From Physcomitrium patens (lineage: Eukaryota; Streptophyta; Bryopsida; Funariales; Funariaceae), in the NCBI RefSeq assembly GCF_000002425.4, contig NC_037267.1, positions 9,623,398 through 9,687,397 on the forward strand: a stretch of 64,000 bases of DNA, written 5' to 3'. This document shows, piece after piece, positions 38,015 to 50,050 of the stretch; positions within the stretch are counted from its first letter, which is position 1; the number at the start of each line of letters is the position of its first letter. The notes below the pieces were generated by a model, which saw nothing but the letters and a program-made list of their open reading frames with translations, ran no database searches and had not been told where the DNA came from. The translations under genes were made by a program, and so were the position numbers.

Positions 38015-38327
38015 GGTACTTGTTTAAGACAATAGTCTGGATAATCAACATAGTACTTTGCGGAAATTTTCAAAACGTTGGTTTGGACCATATGTGGTAA
38101 CAACTGTTCATGGTAATGCGACTTACTTGTTACGGGAGTTAGATGGTACAAAATTGAAAATACCAATTGCAGGGAAGCGAGTAAAAATATTTAAACGAAG
38201 ACACGTAGAGATGAATATGGAAGACCTTAATGAAGGTATAGAAATTCAGCAGCGAGAAGATGAAAGTGATTTAAATAATGAAGGTGACGAAGATGAACAG
38301 GACAAAGACGTAGAGGATATATTTTGA
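38015..38327 (+). pseudogene. Gyp-B integrase C-terminus, resumed after Gyp-A'
   Basis: After the second GGTAC the frame continues as DNSLDNQHSTLRKFSKRWFG, then PYVV and VKIFKRRHVE, the C-terminal DNA-binding part of a Gypsy integrase, ending in an acidic tail (stop at 38325-38327). A stop follows GDWVLV at the junction. Removing the 6.37-kb insert and one GGTAC restores the continuity of the two halves. Confidence 0.85.
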
Positions 38328-38377
38328 ATCAAACAGCAATTGGGTAAATTGGTGCATACCGGAGGATGCACAGGTTC

Positions 38378-38389
38378 AAAGGGGGTGGA
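38378..38389 (+). promoter_or_regulatory. Gyp-B polypurine tract
   Basis: AAAGGGGGTGGA directly precedes the TG of the 3' LTR. Confidence 0.75.
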
Positions 38390-39778
38390 TGTCGTGTTGT
38401 AACACGAGTATACTGTGAAAATAAAAAGATAGGGGGATTTTATTAATGATCAGTTACCTCGAATATTGGGAGCAACGACCAACTCCAGTGCAAATACTGA
38501 GTGGCCAGGTTCGGTCACCCCGTTACAGTCAGCCGGGGCATACTGAAATGCTCCATTCGATTCCAATAACGGGAGTGAGCATGAAGGAAAAGGACCAATT
38601 CACGCGACGGGTGAGCCTGGTTCGAAGAGCCAATTGGATCTAATTTTGAGAATCCAATCCGGGTCCTCTTACCCATTATGAGACCTGCATTGATCGGGCA
38701 ACCCAATGCGATCCAATTTCGAGAATCCAATCCGGATCCTCTTATCCAATATGAGACTTGAATTGGTCAGGCATCTTACCCAATATGAGACCTGCATTGG
38801 TCAGGCAACCCAATGCATTCTGATTAAGGAAACATCTAGGTTACTACGGGTCCTCTTACCCAATATGAGACCTGAATTGGTCGGGCGACTCAATGTGGAC
38901 TCGAGTACGGGGTTTCGATTCTGTTTCAGGCTGTCCTATTCTCTGTACCATTTTGAAAGCTCTGACGGCGGGAGCCAATTTTGGATCTAAGCTCTGACGA
39001 TGGGAGCCAATTTCGGATCTAAGCTCTGACGATAGGAGCCAATTCTGGATCTAAGACGGAAGATTGAAGAAATTCAGAGGATAAGGTTAGGGGAAGAAGA
39101 GATCAAGGTGGGGAGGAGGGGGGGTTTTTTTTGGGATTAGGGAAGAGCTAGCTTTAAGCTCTTGGGAAGGTTACGAGTTTTTTTTCATTGGAGGTTTTTG
39201 AAGATCAAGGGGATTGGAGAGGAGCTTCATGCTTCGGGTCGGAGAAGAAAAGACGGAGAATTGGATTTTTCTTCTTCATAGAGTTTTGGGAAGACTGAGG
39301 CAATCATTGCTGAAGTCAGTGTTGTAATGGTGAATCGAGATTTTTTCTAATGAAGTGGGTTTGATTACTCTTGACTGTTTTGTGAAATCGAGTTACGTCT
39401 GTGATTGAAGGATTAAAAAGGTGTCTATAGGATTGAGTATGCGGAGTGAATGAAATTTATTGGGTTAATCTAACAAGACAGTCAGTGGATACAAGATCGT
39501 AAGTACAAAGCGGTATCGGAGATTAGTAGATTGGGTTGTTCGGGGTTCTCTGTAACGTCTAGAGACCTACCGACTGGGGCAAAAAGGACTTCGACAAGCA
39601 GTCGAAGGGCATCCGTATAGATTTACGGTGTATTCTTGCAGTCGTTTATATTCCAGCAGTTGTTTATATTCCAGCAGTCAAAAACTGATAGACTGCTTGA
39701 CTATTGGCAAATCTCCATACTACCTTCTACAGCCAGACGCCCGATGCGTTCTCGAGCAGGAAAGCACGTAATACGACA
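38390..39778 (+). repeat. Gyp-B 3' LTR (1389 bp)
   Basis: Homologous to 24703-26039 but with an extra copy of the CTCTGACG..GGAGCCAATT unit (three against two, about 38958-39055) and a duplicated TGTTTATATTCCAGCAG unit near 39645-39680. Confidence 0.93.
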
Positions 39779-40797
39779 ACGGTCGCCATTGTAGCTTGAC
39801 AAATTCATTTTTTGACATGTTATCTCCTTTGATAACAATACTCCTTATTTTATGGTTGCGTCGCTTCATTGGACAATGTTGAGCAGTGTGCTTAGGTTTT
39901 CCATAATATAAACACAATCCTGCTTCACAACAACGAGTCTTTTCTTGCTCAGTAAGAGGTTTGAAACGTACTGCATCAATTTGCATATCGTCTACTTCCG
40001 AATGTATGTTTTGAAGAGATGTTGATGTTGCTATTTAATTATAGTTACATTGAGGTCCACTTGTACGGTTCTCAGATCGAAATTCAAAAAGACGATTGTC
40101 ATACTTCCTAGCAAAGTCAATTACTTGACTCAATGTTTGAGGATCATGTAAGTTGGGCATTAATTTTTTTACTTCATATTATAATCCGTAGAGAAATTGA
40201 CTAATAAGTGCACTTGATATCATTCCACTTGATATCAATTACAAGTTGTAAAAATTGTGAAGCATACATTGTTACTAATCGATTGCCTTGTCGTAAAATA
40301 TGGATCTTATTGGTTGCAAAATGAATTGCATCATGTCCTCCATACATGGATCAAAATTCCGCTAAAAAAGCCTCGAGATTATCCAATATTGGATCTCGTC
40401 ATTCAAGAAATGATGAAAACTATGATAATACTGAATCTAAAAGAAGCGTACTAATGAATCTAACTTGTGATCTTGGAGTTGGATAGCTTTGGGATTGAAG
40501 TTCAATCACAAGTTGTACTTGATTGATAAATCCTCTAAACTTTGATCAAGTGCCATCAAACTTCTCGAGTAGGATAATTCTTAGTTCTCTAATACTGGAA
40601 GGGTGTTCGACTATAAGAAGAGGGACATGATTTGGTGCAGATGTTGAAGCAGTTCCAATCATTTCTATATCTTCACTTCTTGCCAATCTTGTTGCACCTT
40701 GTGGTGGTAAATTGAATTGATACATTACAAGTATTAACTCCCTCAATTGCTCTTGCATTTGTGTCATTGTACTCTTCATTTCAGCAAGTTCTGCCAT
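39779..40797 (-). pseudogene. Gyp-A gag remnant
   Basis: Minus-strand gag from ATG 40795-40797 (MAELAEMKSTMTQMQEQLRE), broken by stops and small indels in the middle. The open end part has a damaged zinc knuckle CLYYGKPKHTAQHC (second Cys replaced by Tyr). Near its end is A AAA AAT in the gag frame (39807-39813), a canonical -1 slippery heptamer. The frame is cut by Gyp-B at 39778/39779. Confidence 0.85.
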
Positions 40798-41008
40798 GAT
40801 AACACTTAGAAAAGAGAAGACGTCTAATATCGCTCAAGACAAATAAAAGAGAGGACTTGAGAACAAAGAAAATACTAAGGGCAATATCAATTTAAAAGAA
40901 GATAATCTGCAACTTCTAATATACTTGTGTCTTATCAAGAAAAGGGGTTATTTATTCTTAATCAAGATTAGACAAAGCTCTAATATTATAAGTGTATTCT
41001 TATCAATC

Positions 41009-41568
41009 TGTCAAGGACAAGAACATAATAAAGACAAATAAATAAGTGAGACTTCTTTCAAAGAAAGATGATAAAATAGAAATAATTTAATATGTATATT
41101 AATAAAAAAAAATTGGAATGGCTATTGCCAAAAGATAAGAAAATTAGAGACCCTTGAAACTAGATTAGAAGCAAGAAAGGGATTGACAAGTATGAAGAGG
41201 GCTTCACTCTTGTCTCTATATATACTATCTAACTACAGACTACGTGGCGACGTTCTATAGGACCTCCAATATGTGTTGACTTTGTAGTACACATGCCTTG
41301 ACTTATAAGGCAAGTTTTTCTATGTGTGGGGCACATAGTTAGCTTGGTCTTCAAGCTAACAACATGTGTGGCACATGGCCAACTTATTGACCACGTTTCT
41401 AATCCAAAAAGTCAATTAAAGACTACTATAAAGTCAAAGCAGCATCTATGAAGCTTTTAGAAAGCTTCTATATCAAATACTATAGAATTAAATTACTTTT
41501 ACTTACTTTTATTTACTTCTATCTATTTATACATGTAATTATTGGTTTACATCTGTATGTCCATGACA
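41009..41568 (-). repeat. Gyp-A 5' LTR
   Basis: TGTCAAGGACAAGAAC ... CCATGACA on the plus strand, 560 bp, followed by the CCAAA target duplication. Confidence 0.92.
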
Positions 41569-42650
41569 CCAAAGGACTTTGAGGAGGCTGCTTGAGGCTT
41601 TATTAGAGATTAGAATTGATTTTTTTTTATAGCCATTTGACCTTAAAAGACTAGAATTAAGAAATTTAGGTTTTTTTCTATGGTTTTGGAAATTTTTTTG
41701 AGTGATTTGGAGTTTTTATGAAAGAAATATAGGTACTCAAAGTTAAGGTATTGATTTTGTATCTAATGTAATAATTTTGAATATAATACATACATATAGA
41801 AAGTAATGAAGAATCAGTTATTAGAATTAAATAGAATATTTTTTTGGTTATACTTTTCATATATTAATTGATGAATTCTAAGTTGGAATTAAGAAGATAT
41901 AGGAAGGTGAAGTCAATGGTTGCAATCTAAGGGCAGTAAATGACCTAATTTATTAGTGGTTATTTTTTGAATTTAAACTTGAGAAATTTGATAAGATTTT
42001 GGCTAAATATTTTCAAAAAATGTGTATTATCATGTTATTAAATTTTATACACAAATTTTGTAGCATTTGAATTTTTGATTTTTGACATATTAAAAAAATA
42101 GTATTTGTGGGCATGTAAATTAGGATTTAAAGCACTTATTAGGGTTTTTAAGATGTCAAACGAAGTGTTGTAGATTTATAACTTATTTAAATTTTAATAT
42201 ATTTAAATTTTAAATTTAATTTTAAAATCTAAAATTTTAAAAAATGAAATAGTTAGATCAAGATATATGAATTTTTAAAGTTTAGAGAAAATTAATTCTT
42301 TGAGTAAGAAATTTTTTTTGAAAGGGTTTTGCTACAATTTGGGAATTATATACAAAATAAAGGGATTTTTTAAAGCCAAAACTTTATATGCATATTAGAG
42401 ATGGAGATATGGAGCTATGACAAAACTATGGTATAAAAAAAGATTTTTATAAAGAGATTATAGGTTTTTTTTTGAGCTTCTAGAAAATTTAACTTACTAG
42501 TAAGTAATTAGTTATGATTTGATATAACAAAGGATGTTAGGGCATTTCTAGAAGCTTTAGAAAGCCTTGTATATAAACCTTCTTAGATATAAAAGGTTTT
42601 TACTATTAGAATATATTTTTATATTTTTTTATTTATTTAACTTTGAAAAT
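41569..42650. other. AT-rich segment inside the Copia element, nature unclear
   Basis: About 1.1 kb without coding signal between the Gyp-A target site and the Copia gag remnant. GTATATAAACC near 42570 looks like an LTR TATA region, so another old LTR fragment may be present. Confidence 0.4.
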
Positions 42651-42659
42651 GAGAATAAA

Positions 42660-45600
42660 TCAATTGTTTGAGCTTAGCCAATAAGTTAAAACTAAACTCT
42701 CACCAACTAGTATCCAATATATTTTCAAATAAAAAATCATATGATACTATACATCTGGTTGAATTATGAAAATAAGAAGATACAAACAAGTAGGTACTAT
42801 CTATAAATTGTCAATATCTCTCTAGTCTAGAGTTCATAACAAGAAGCAAAGAATCAAGCATAGAGGCTACATAAAGAGTTTAGAAGAAACATATGATGTT
42901 AAAAATACCTCAAGCCTATTATTCTTGATTTCTAGATTTTAGATTGTATAAATGAATGAAAGTCATAATATTATCATGTATATAAATAAATATGAAAGAT
43001 GGTTGATTAATTTTTTTTTAATTAGAAAGAAAGATTTAGACTTATATTTTATCATGGCATTATTAAAAAATCTTCCAAATTCATACTTTATTATAGTAGT
43101 ATTGTTGAAAATACGACTTTCTACAAAATTGACATTTATTATGATCACTACTCAGCTATTATAATAAGAGTCTCACAACAAGAATGTAAGATTGACCTTT
43201 AAGGCAACATTGATCGTGGAAAGAAAATTCAAGTCACATTCCTATATTCATACTCATATAAAATCTTTATATGATTGCAAGAAAGGTACCAAATATAGAT
43301 ATTGTAGCATAAAAGGTCACTATAAAAGAAAGATAGTATTAAACCAAGGAAAAAAATATGAATTTAAAAAGTAAAAAAAGACTTTTCAAAAAGAATGGGC
43401 TAATATAATAGACAAGAAAGATTAAAAGAAGAATAAACTTGTGTTAGTAATTGCGTTATCTATCACTATAAGTCATAAAGAATGGTACATTGACTCTAAT
43501 GCTTCTTTATACATGACAAGAAATTAAAGTTGATTTTTAAGTTATAAAAACCTACCACAAGGCCTTAAAAGTCTATTAGGACAATGATATTAGACTTTCC
43601 ATCAAAAGAGAGGATAAGATTTCTTTCCAATTTCTAAATAATATTTCAAAGGATGCATATAACATCCTTCATATTGAAGGATTGGCCAAGAGTTTGCTTT
43701 CTATTAGTAAAATAATAGATTAAGGTTATGAAGTCAAATTTAAGGCTAATACATGTTTTATGAAATGAGACAACACAACCATCATAGATATTAGGCATAG
43801 TAGCTTGTATAAGCTAATGAGGTCTTTTGATGAAATTAAAAAGACTTCTCTTGTTACAAAGACAAAACAAACTTTGAACAAGTTTGATTCTTTACATCAA
43901 AAATATAGTCATCTTTGCATTTTGGACTTGAAAAAATTACAAGCAAGTGATATGGTTATTCATTTGAATATAGGCAAGAACAAAGAGTTAGAATTTTGAA
44001 AGGATATATTTATGAAAAATAATATTGTGATATTTTTCTAACAAAAGATGGTACTTGTGCAACAAAAGTCTTAAAATTGATACATCTCAATATAAATGGT
44101 CCTATAAGCACAATATCTCAAGGAAGGATGGGGAGTTAAAACACTTGTCACTTTTATTGATGATTTTTTAAGAAAGACTTTTATATATTTTATGAAACAA
44201 AAGTATAAAGTCTTTGATAATTTTAGGATTTTTAAAGCTCTAGTTGAAAAACAAATAGGCTTGAAGATTCAAAAATTGTGCAATGACAAAAGCAAGGAGT
44301 TAACATTAAAAACCACACGCAATATGACAGCAGACATTGTTTGAAAATGTGAGGTGTATGTTATAGCATTAGCAACTTTCAAATGCATAGTAGGTGCAAG
44401 CCATTAATACTACAACATATGTTCTTAATTGAACTCTTATTACAATCGTAGAAAAAAATATATATATACATAAATAAGTTTGGTCATGTATAAAACTTAC
44501 AGTACAACACCTTTGTGTCTTTGGATGTAATGCCTATATACATATTTTACATAAAAAACACACAAAACTTAGCACTAAGAACAATAAATACATATTTCTA
44601 GGTTATGTTGAAGGTACTAAGTGCTATTGTTTGTACAATGTTAAAAATGGATCCATAATTAAGAACCATGATATTAAATTTATTAAGTGTAAAGATTCTA
44701 AGCTAATGAAAAGAACTTTGGAGGTTTCTATAGATAAATTATAAAAAATAAGGATTAAAATCGAATTTATGGAGACTTTATCATATCTAAAAAGTAATAG
44801 TGATGCCATAGTGGGAGATTTAGATATTGATAAAGATTACGAACAACCAATTGTTAAATCTTCACCTTTAGTTTGAAATATTTGAACACAAGCTTAAGTA
44901 CTTAGACAACAAAGTACACCTTTATTCCCACCTTCAATCCTACCTCAACCTCCACTTTTACTAATGATGAGACATGCAAGAGTCCAACTTTTGGCACAAC
45001 AATAAGCAACTAATGAATGAATATTAGCTCGGATTCTTTTTAAGTTATTTATATCTTTAGCATATATGGAACATGATTTTTACATAAACATTAAAGAATC
45101 AACTACTATTACTAAAATTATAGAAAAGGATGATACTTGGAAGTGGAAGGAAGCAATAGATTCAAATTACAAGAGTCTCATTAACAATAAAACTTAGACT
45201 TTGACACCATTATTAATAAATAAAAAATTAATTAGTTGAAATTAGATTTTTATCATTAAATATAATGAAAATGGATTAGTGGAGTGCTACAAAGCAAGAT
45301 TCATTGCAAAAAATTATATGCAAAAAATAAATATTAATCATAATGAGACTTTTGTTCAAATGGCAAAAATGGCCTCAATTCATATACTTTTTGCAATAAC
45401 TGCAATTGAAGATTTGAAAATTCATCAAATAGATATAAAGATAACTTTCTTGAATGGAAATCTTGAAGAGAAAATATATATGGATTAATTAAAAGATTTT
45501 ATATCATAGGATAAAGAACGATTGATGTGTAAACTTTCTAAAATTCTTTATAGATTCAAACAATCTCTTGTGACATGGTACAGGAAGATAGATGATTATT

Positions 45601-45731
45601 TTGCCTCACAAAGTTTGAAAAGAAGCCATGCCAATGTTAATATTTATGTATTATAGACAATTAGTGGATTCTTCATCATTATTATATTTTATTTGGATGA
45701 CTTGATATTTGTGTCCAATAACAAGGAACTT

Positions 45732-45769
<38 letters not shown>

Positions 45770-46594
45770 TAATTAAGAAGTTTAAAATGAAGGATTTTAA
45801 AGAAATCTACTATCTTTTGGACATGCAAATTATGAAGAACTGAAAGATTTGTAAATTCTACTTCAATTAGTAAAAATATATAAAAAAAAAAAATCCTTGA
45901 AAGATTTGGCATGCAAGATTATAAATCTTTAGCCACTCATTTTGATTCTAATAGCAAATTGCCAAGAGACATGAATTCATAGATTCTTGAAGAAGTTGAA
46001 GCAATGAAAAGAATTCTTTACCAAAATATAATCTATAAATTAGTCTATACAATTATAGGCACTTTGGCCAATATTTTCTATGTAGTGGGAGTTATTAGTG
46101 AATACATGACAAATCCTAGTCTACAAAATTGGATAGCAATAAAACGCACTTTGCAATATCTTCAAGGCACATCATATCATTGGCTACAATATAGTAGAAG
46201 TTCATCAAGTTTACAAGTATTTGATTATTGTGATGCAAACTATGTATAAAATATTGATACATGACGTTTGATCATTGCTTATACATTCTTATTGGCTGGA
46301 AGTGCAATTATTTGGAATAACAAGAAGCATCCAATGGTCACATTATCTACCACCAAAATAAAGTATATGGTAGCTACTCATGCTAGAAAAAAAGTAATTT
46401 GGCTTCAATTCTATGCTCATATTAAGTGTATTAAAATTCAACATCACTTTGTTTATAAGAAAATTGAGAGTGGTGACATCAACTTAATTTTTTGTAGGAC
46501 TCAAGACATGGTTGCAGATGTTTTGAGCAAAGGTCTAATTCATGAAAAATATTGTAAATTCAAAGAAATGATATGCATCATCAAATTGAGTTAG
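42660..46594 (+). pseudogene. Ty1/copia gag-pol relic
   Basis: Ordered Copia blocks on the plus strand across several frames. Gag (LLKNLPNSY near 43050-43090), a degraded zinc knuckle (YRYCSIKGHYKRK near 43295-43330), GAG-pre-integrase (LHQKYSHL..LDLKKLQASDMV, about 43890-43955), integrase core pieces (FIDDFLRKTFIYFMKQK near 44150-44210), RT (CYKARFIAKNYMQ, ETFVQMAKMASI, HQIDIKITFLNGNLEEKIYM; 45279-45488; then YLDDLIFV near 45690) and RNase H (SLQVFDYCDANYV, STTKIKYMVATHARK, DMVADVLSKGL; 46004-46594). Integrase before RT is diagnostic for Copia. A roughly 30-A run interrupts RT at about 45738-45767. Clearly inactive. Confidence 0.88.
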
Positions 46595-46617
46595 TTTAAT
46601 ATGTCATTAAGTGGAAG

Positions 46618-46795
46618 TATTAATAGAGTATATAACTCCTATTAGATATAATGTAGAATGAACGATTGATAAGTTATAGCCACTATTTATTGGTATTAAT
46701 ACCATTTAGCGACCATAGCCTACTAAGCCATCATATGGTCTAACAAGATAAGTGTCGACATGTTAATTAGACATTGTTAACTAGCTTATATATTT
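46618..46795 (+). repeat. Copia 3' LTR, truncated
   Basis: Preceded by the purine-rich AAGTGGAAG. Begins TATTAATAGAG and follows the 5' LTR (19756 onward) for about 175 bp, then diverges into AT-rich DNA. Confidence 0.7.
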
Positions 46796-49050
46796 TAATT
46801 TTAAAAAAATTATATATTGAATAGAATAAATATAATTTTAGAGATTATTGACTATAAATAAGCCATTTAATATAAAAAATATATAAATTAATATATATAA
46901 TTTTATATTTAAAAAAATAAACAAACAAACAATTAAATATATTAAACTTCTATCATCTTTCATTAAAAGATAGATATCAATCTAAAGATGGTCAAAGAAT
47001 AACTACTAATCTCCAATATAATTCTATTTGTGCAACTAATGCTTATTAATAAGAGATAAGTATGACATGATTGAACAAGTTAAGTAGAAGAAACTTCAAT
47101 ATGGATACTTAGTCTTATATCACCATTTAGTTGTACTAAAAAAGTTGTTTTATTCATATTATTAGTGGAATTCCTAATGATGTCCATAAGCTCTTGTTTG
47201 TTATTATTTGTTTCTTTTCTAAATTTTAACAAACCATTTTATTTGATACAAAATACAAGATGAGTATTTAATAGACCAAATAAGCCAATATATGTCTTAA
47301 GATCATTATCAAGGTCAAACTTATCTAAGATAAAAGAAAAGAAGATGGCATCTTCTTATATATGTTTCTAAAACCGTCAATATGTGAGTTTGAGTATATA
47401 TTAGATATATTTTTTAAACCTTGTCCTATTTATACCTTGTCCTACTATCCTAGAATTTCTAGAATGTTCTTAGATGGTAAATCCTACCTAAATAACCACC
47501 TTAAACTCTTTTTCTAGAAGGTTCCATGGTAGGCTCTACCTAGATAACTGGCTTAAATTCTTTTTAGAATGTTCTATAATGGATCCTACCTAGTCAACTA
47601 ACTTAACCCCAATTCCAGAAACTTCTATGGTTCTAACTACCTATACAATTATTTTATGTATATCATATTATATTATTTTAGTAACTAAAGTAGGATCTTA
47701 TTAATAGGTGGTTTTTTTACTATTAAATTATTTGATTATAGGAAAGATTGAACAATTTTTGATATCATGAAACTTGTCTAAATACTACCAACATTTGCTT
47801 TATAAGAAATAATAATTAATTAAAATATTATTTTTTATTATATATAATTAGATTTAGCATATAAATAGAATATTTTTATAATCTTTTAGGATTTATATAG
47901 ATATAAATCAAAAATCTAAGGATTTTGAAGTGTATTTATATTCATCCAAAAGATCATCAAGATTAAATGTTAGTGGTTTGCATATTCTCTGAAATTCTTC
48001 AAGCAACTTTTTTAATATAATTTGGAGGATCTTAACATGGATATGGTGTTTTGCAAGGTTAAAAGATTTGGAATCAAAACTCAATTTTTAGAAGGTACAT
48101 ATATTAATGAAAGACTTATTTTAGTAAAAAATAAAAAGTTGATTGATAATTTTAGCTAAGTTATCTTTAAGAATATAATATATTTTTCTTAATGTCTTTT
48201 CTAATATAAGTGGGAATCCTATTTTTATATATATATTTTTGTAAATCAATTTTTTAAAATCAAACATACAAATTGCCACAAATATCCACAAATCTTACAA
48301 TCATCACAAATTTGATAAGATTTCTATCTTATTTAACTACTTTTATTAATTGATTAAAATTGTGAAATAAACTTCTAATGCTTCTTAAGTAACCTAATAG
48401 TAGCACCTCTCTTGGTTGTTCCTTTGGCAGATTATTATTATCTATTATTGACTATTATTGTCTATTAAAGACTATTATTGTCTTGAGATTAAAAAATCAT
48501 AGTTCTATCTATGTTTGATATGATTTTTCTAATGTATTGTAGAAATTGCATAGAATTTGCAATGATACTTAATGTTGTGTGTAATTTCTCCTTGCTTGAT
48601 TATAAGAATAGAAGACTCATCATCCATAAGATTGACATAGAAGTGGATGTCCATTGCAAGAATATGATACAATCTTCAATTCAAAAAGCAATAATTTAAT
48701 TCTAAACAAATTTTGAAACTTTAACCAAAATCATGATGAATCCAAAGGAGATATTCATTGTAATTGCCAAAAATTACTAGTTTGCAAAGCTAAGAAGATA
48801 GAGAATAATTTGTGAAAAGTGAAGTTTCATACATTTAAATATCAAATCCTATGAGGACAATAGATGTGATATTATGAATGTGATCTTCCATTATGTCCTA
48901 CATAACAATATTTATTTTGAAAAAAAAATCACAAATCAAAAACTTGTAAACATGTTTCAAAACAACATTTGTAGCACCACTACATGTTTCAAAAAATGAA
49001 ATTAAATGAAGTAAAAAAATAAAATAGAAGGTAGGAATACCCCAACTAGA
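46796..49050. other. AT-rich DNA, no gene seen
   Basis: Apart from the minisatellite at 47460-47610 and an ATTATTG-type short repeat near 48430-48485, no structure or coding signal was found. Confidence 0.55.
47460..47610. repeat. diverged 52-bp minisatellite, three units
   Basis: Units start near 47460, 47513 and 47565, each with TAGAA(T/G)GTTC ... CCTACCTA ... CTTAAA. Divergence between units is high. Confidence 0.7.
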
Positions 49051-50050
49051 TTTTAGTTGACAGCAGCCAGTTATTCTAACATTCCATGAAATATTCTCAG
49101 TTAGGCTTAACATTCGCAGCTACAGGATTTGATGGAAGCATCAATAATTGAGAAATGCTTTACAATCTTTGCCAAAAAGAATTCACCGACACCTTGTGGG
49201 GATGTTCTGACGGGGCTCTGTTTAGGATTTCGACGTCGGCTCGATGACTGAAATTGCAAACAATCTCACACTCGACGATCCCTACAACAAATTTTCCAGC
49301 GATTACTTCGCGATGCGTCCCCAACGGTGATCGCGAACTCATTTTGTCCACAACCCTTGTGCCCCTTTCAGAAAATTTGCTAAGCTCAAAACGACACAAC
49401 CGTCGCTGCAAACCCACTACTGGTATGAGGCCACATCCCACGCAAGCAACGTGATGCAAACCTTACCCGTCTAACCGACACCACATGAGAATATCACTGG
49501 ACCCGATCGGCAATCTCTCCTTCCCGTAACGACCCCCAAAAACCCACAATCGGCAGCAGAGCGTCCGTGGGTAGGCCAACGCTGCCAACCGCGTGGACGA
49601 TGACTGCCCAACGCCACACAAGCGGCAGGGAAACTCTAATCTCAGAATTCTGCGTTTGGGCGAGGAAAGAAAGGTAGAGAGCCATGGAGAGATCCGCTCA
49701 ACGAACAGGGTTGAACTTCACAACACGATGCTTTGGAATGGCCGTCACCCCAATTTCTAGAAACTTGAACGAACGTATTCATACGTACGTGTGTGTGTAT
49801 GTGAATGAATGAATGTTAATTTTCTACCATTGACACGATTTTGATAAGATGGTGTGCTTCGCACATTCGGAGGCTACAAGGTTTGGGTTGGTCGATTCAG
49901 TTGTTGATGAAGATGATACTTCGGTTGACGTTGTTGCTGCTGTGAGGCTGGGGTGCATCAAAACCAGAGGCCCAGCTTGTGCTCAGTTGCAAAAGCGGAT
50001 TTAGAGTGTGGCTTTCTCGGAGTCCTTAATGCTTCAGCACCGTTCAGTGG
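49051..50050. other. GC-rich, CpG-containing island with unassigned ORFs
   Basis: About 1 kb of markedly higher GC than its surroundings. Minus-strand frames at 49494-49685 (63 codons, starts MALYLSFLAQTQNSE) and 49160-49459 (99 codons, contains MSSRSPLGTHREVIAGKFVV), and a 51-codon plus frame at 49849 (MVCFAHSEATRFGLVDS), are all unrecognised. Composition matches the gene-linked islands at 5.2-7.9 kb and 53.8-54.8 kb, so it may be a promoter/first-exon region or a gene remnant. Confidence 0.4.

Larger units (their letters stand above)
24703..39778 (+). mobile_element. Gyp-B: Ty3/gypsy element (third level)
   Basis: Long LTRs at 24703-26039 and 38390-39778 (TG...CA), flanked by ACGG on both sides (24699-24702 and 39779-39782). 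It sits inside the Gyp-A gag/pol junction and is itself split by Gyp-A' at 31646-38014. Without the insert it is about 8.7 kb, including the sequence gap. Coding order gag, protease, RT, (RNase H in the gap), integrase is that of Ty3/gypsy. The integrase tail continues after Gyp-A'. The LTRs differ at about 13 of the first 320 positions by eye, so age is intermediate. Confidence 0.92.
21381..41568 (-). mobile_element. Gyp-A: degraded Ty3/gypsy chromovirus (second level)
   Basis: LTRs at 21381-21939 (3' LTR) and 41009-41568 (5' LTR), flanked on both sides by CCAAA (21376-21380 and 41569-41573), a 5-bp target duplication. Gag lies at 39779-40797 and the rest at 21940-24702. Gyp-B is inserted at the gag/pol junction. 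Without inserts the element is about 5.1 kb, against 6.37 kb for the related inner copy. Two internal deletions (RT core and integrase core) account for the difference. The LTRs differ at about 11% of the first 200 positions by eye, so this is an old copy. Confidence 0.9.
19756..46795 (+). mobile_element. Ty1/copia element (outermost level of nest), degraded
   Basis: 5' LTR at 19756-20103 and PBS just after it. Coding remnants lie in the same orientation at 42660-46594, followed by a purine-rich tract and a truncated 3' LTR (46618 to about 46795) matching the 5' LTR from its first base. The interior is split by the 20.2-kb Gyp-A insertion at 21381-41568. Without that insert the element is about 6.9 kb. 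The leader (20118-21380 plus 41569-42650) is unusually long and may contain further unrecognised insertions. No target duplication can be read because the 3' end is truncated. That the two LTRs belong to one element is inferred from orientation, PBS and purine tract. Confidence 0.75.
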
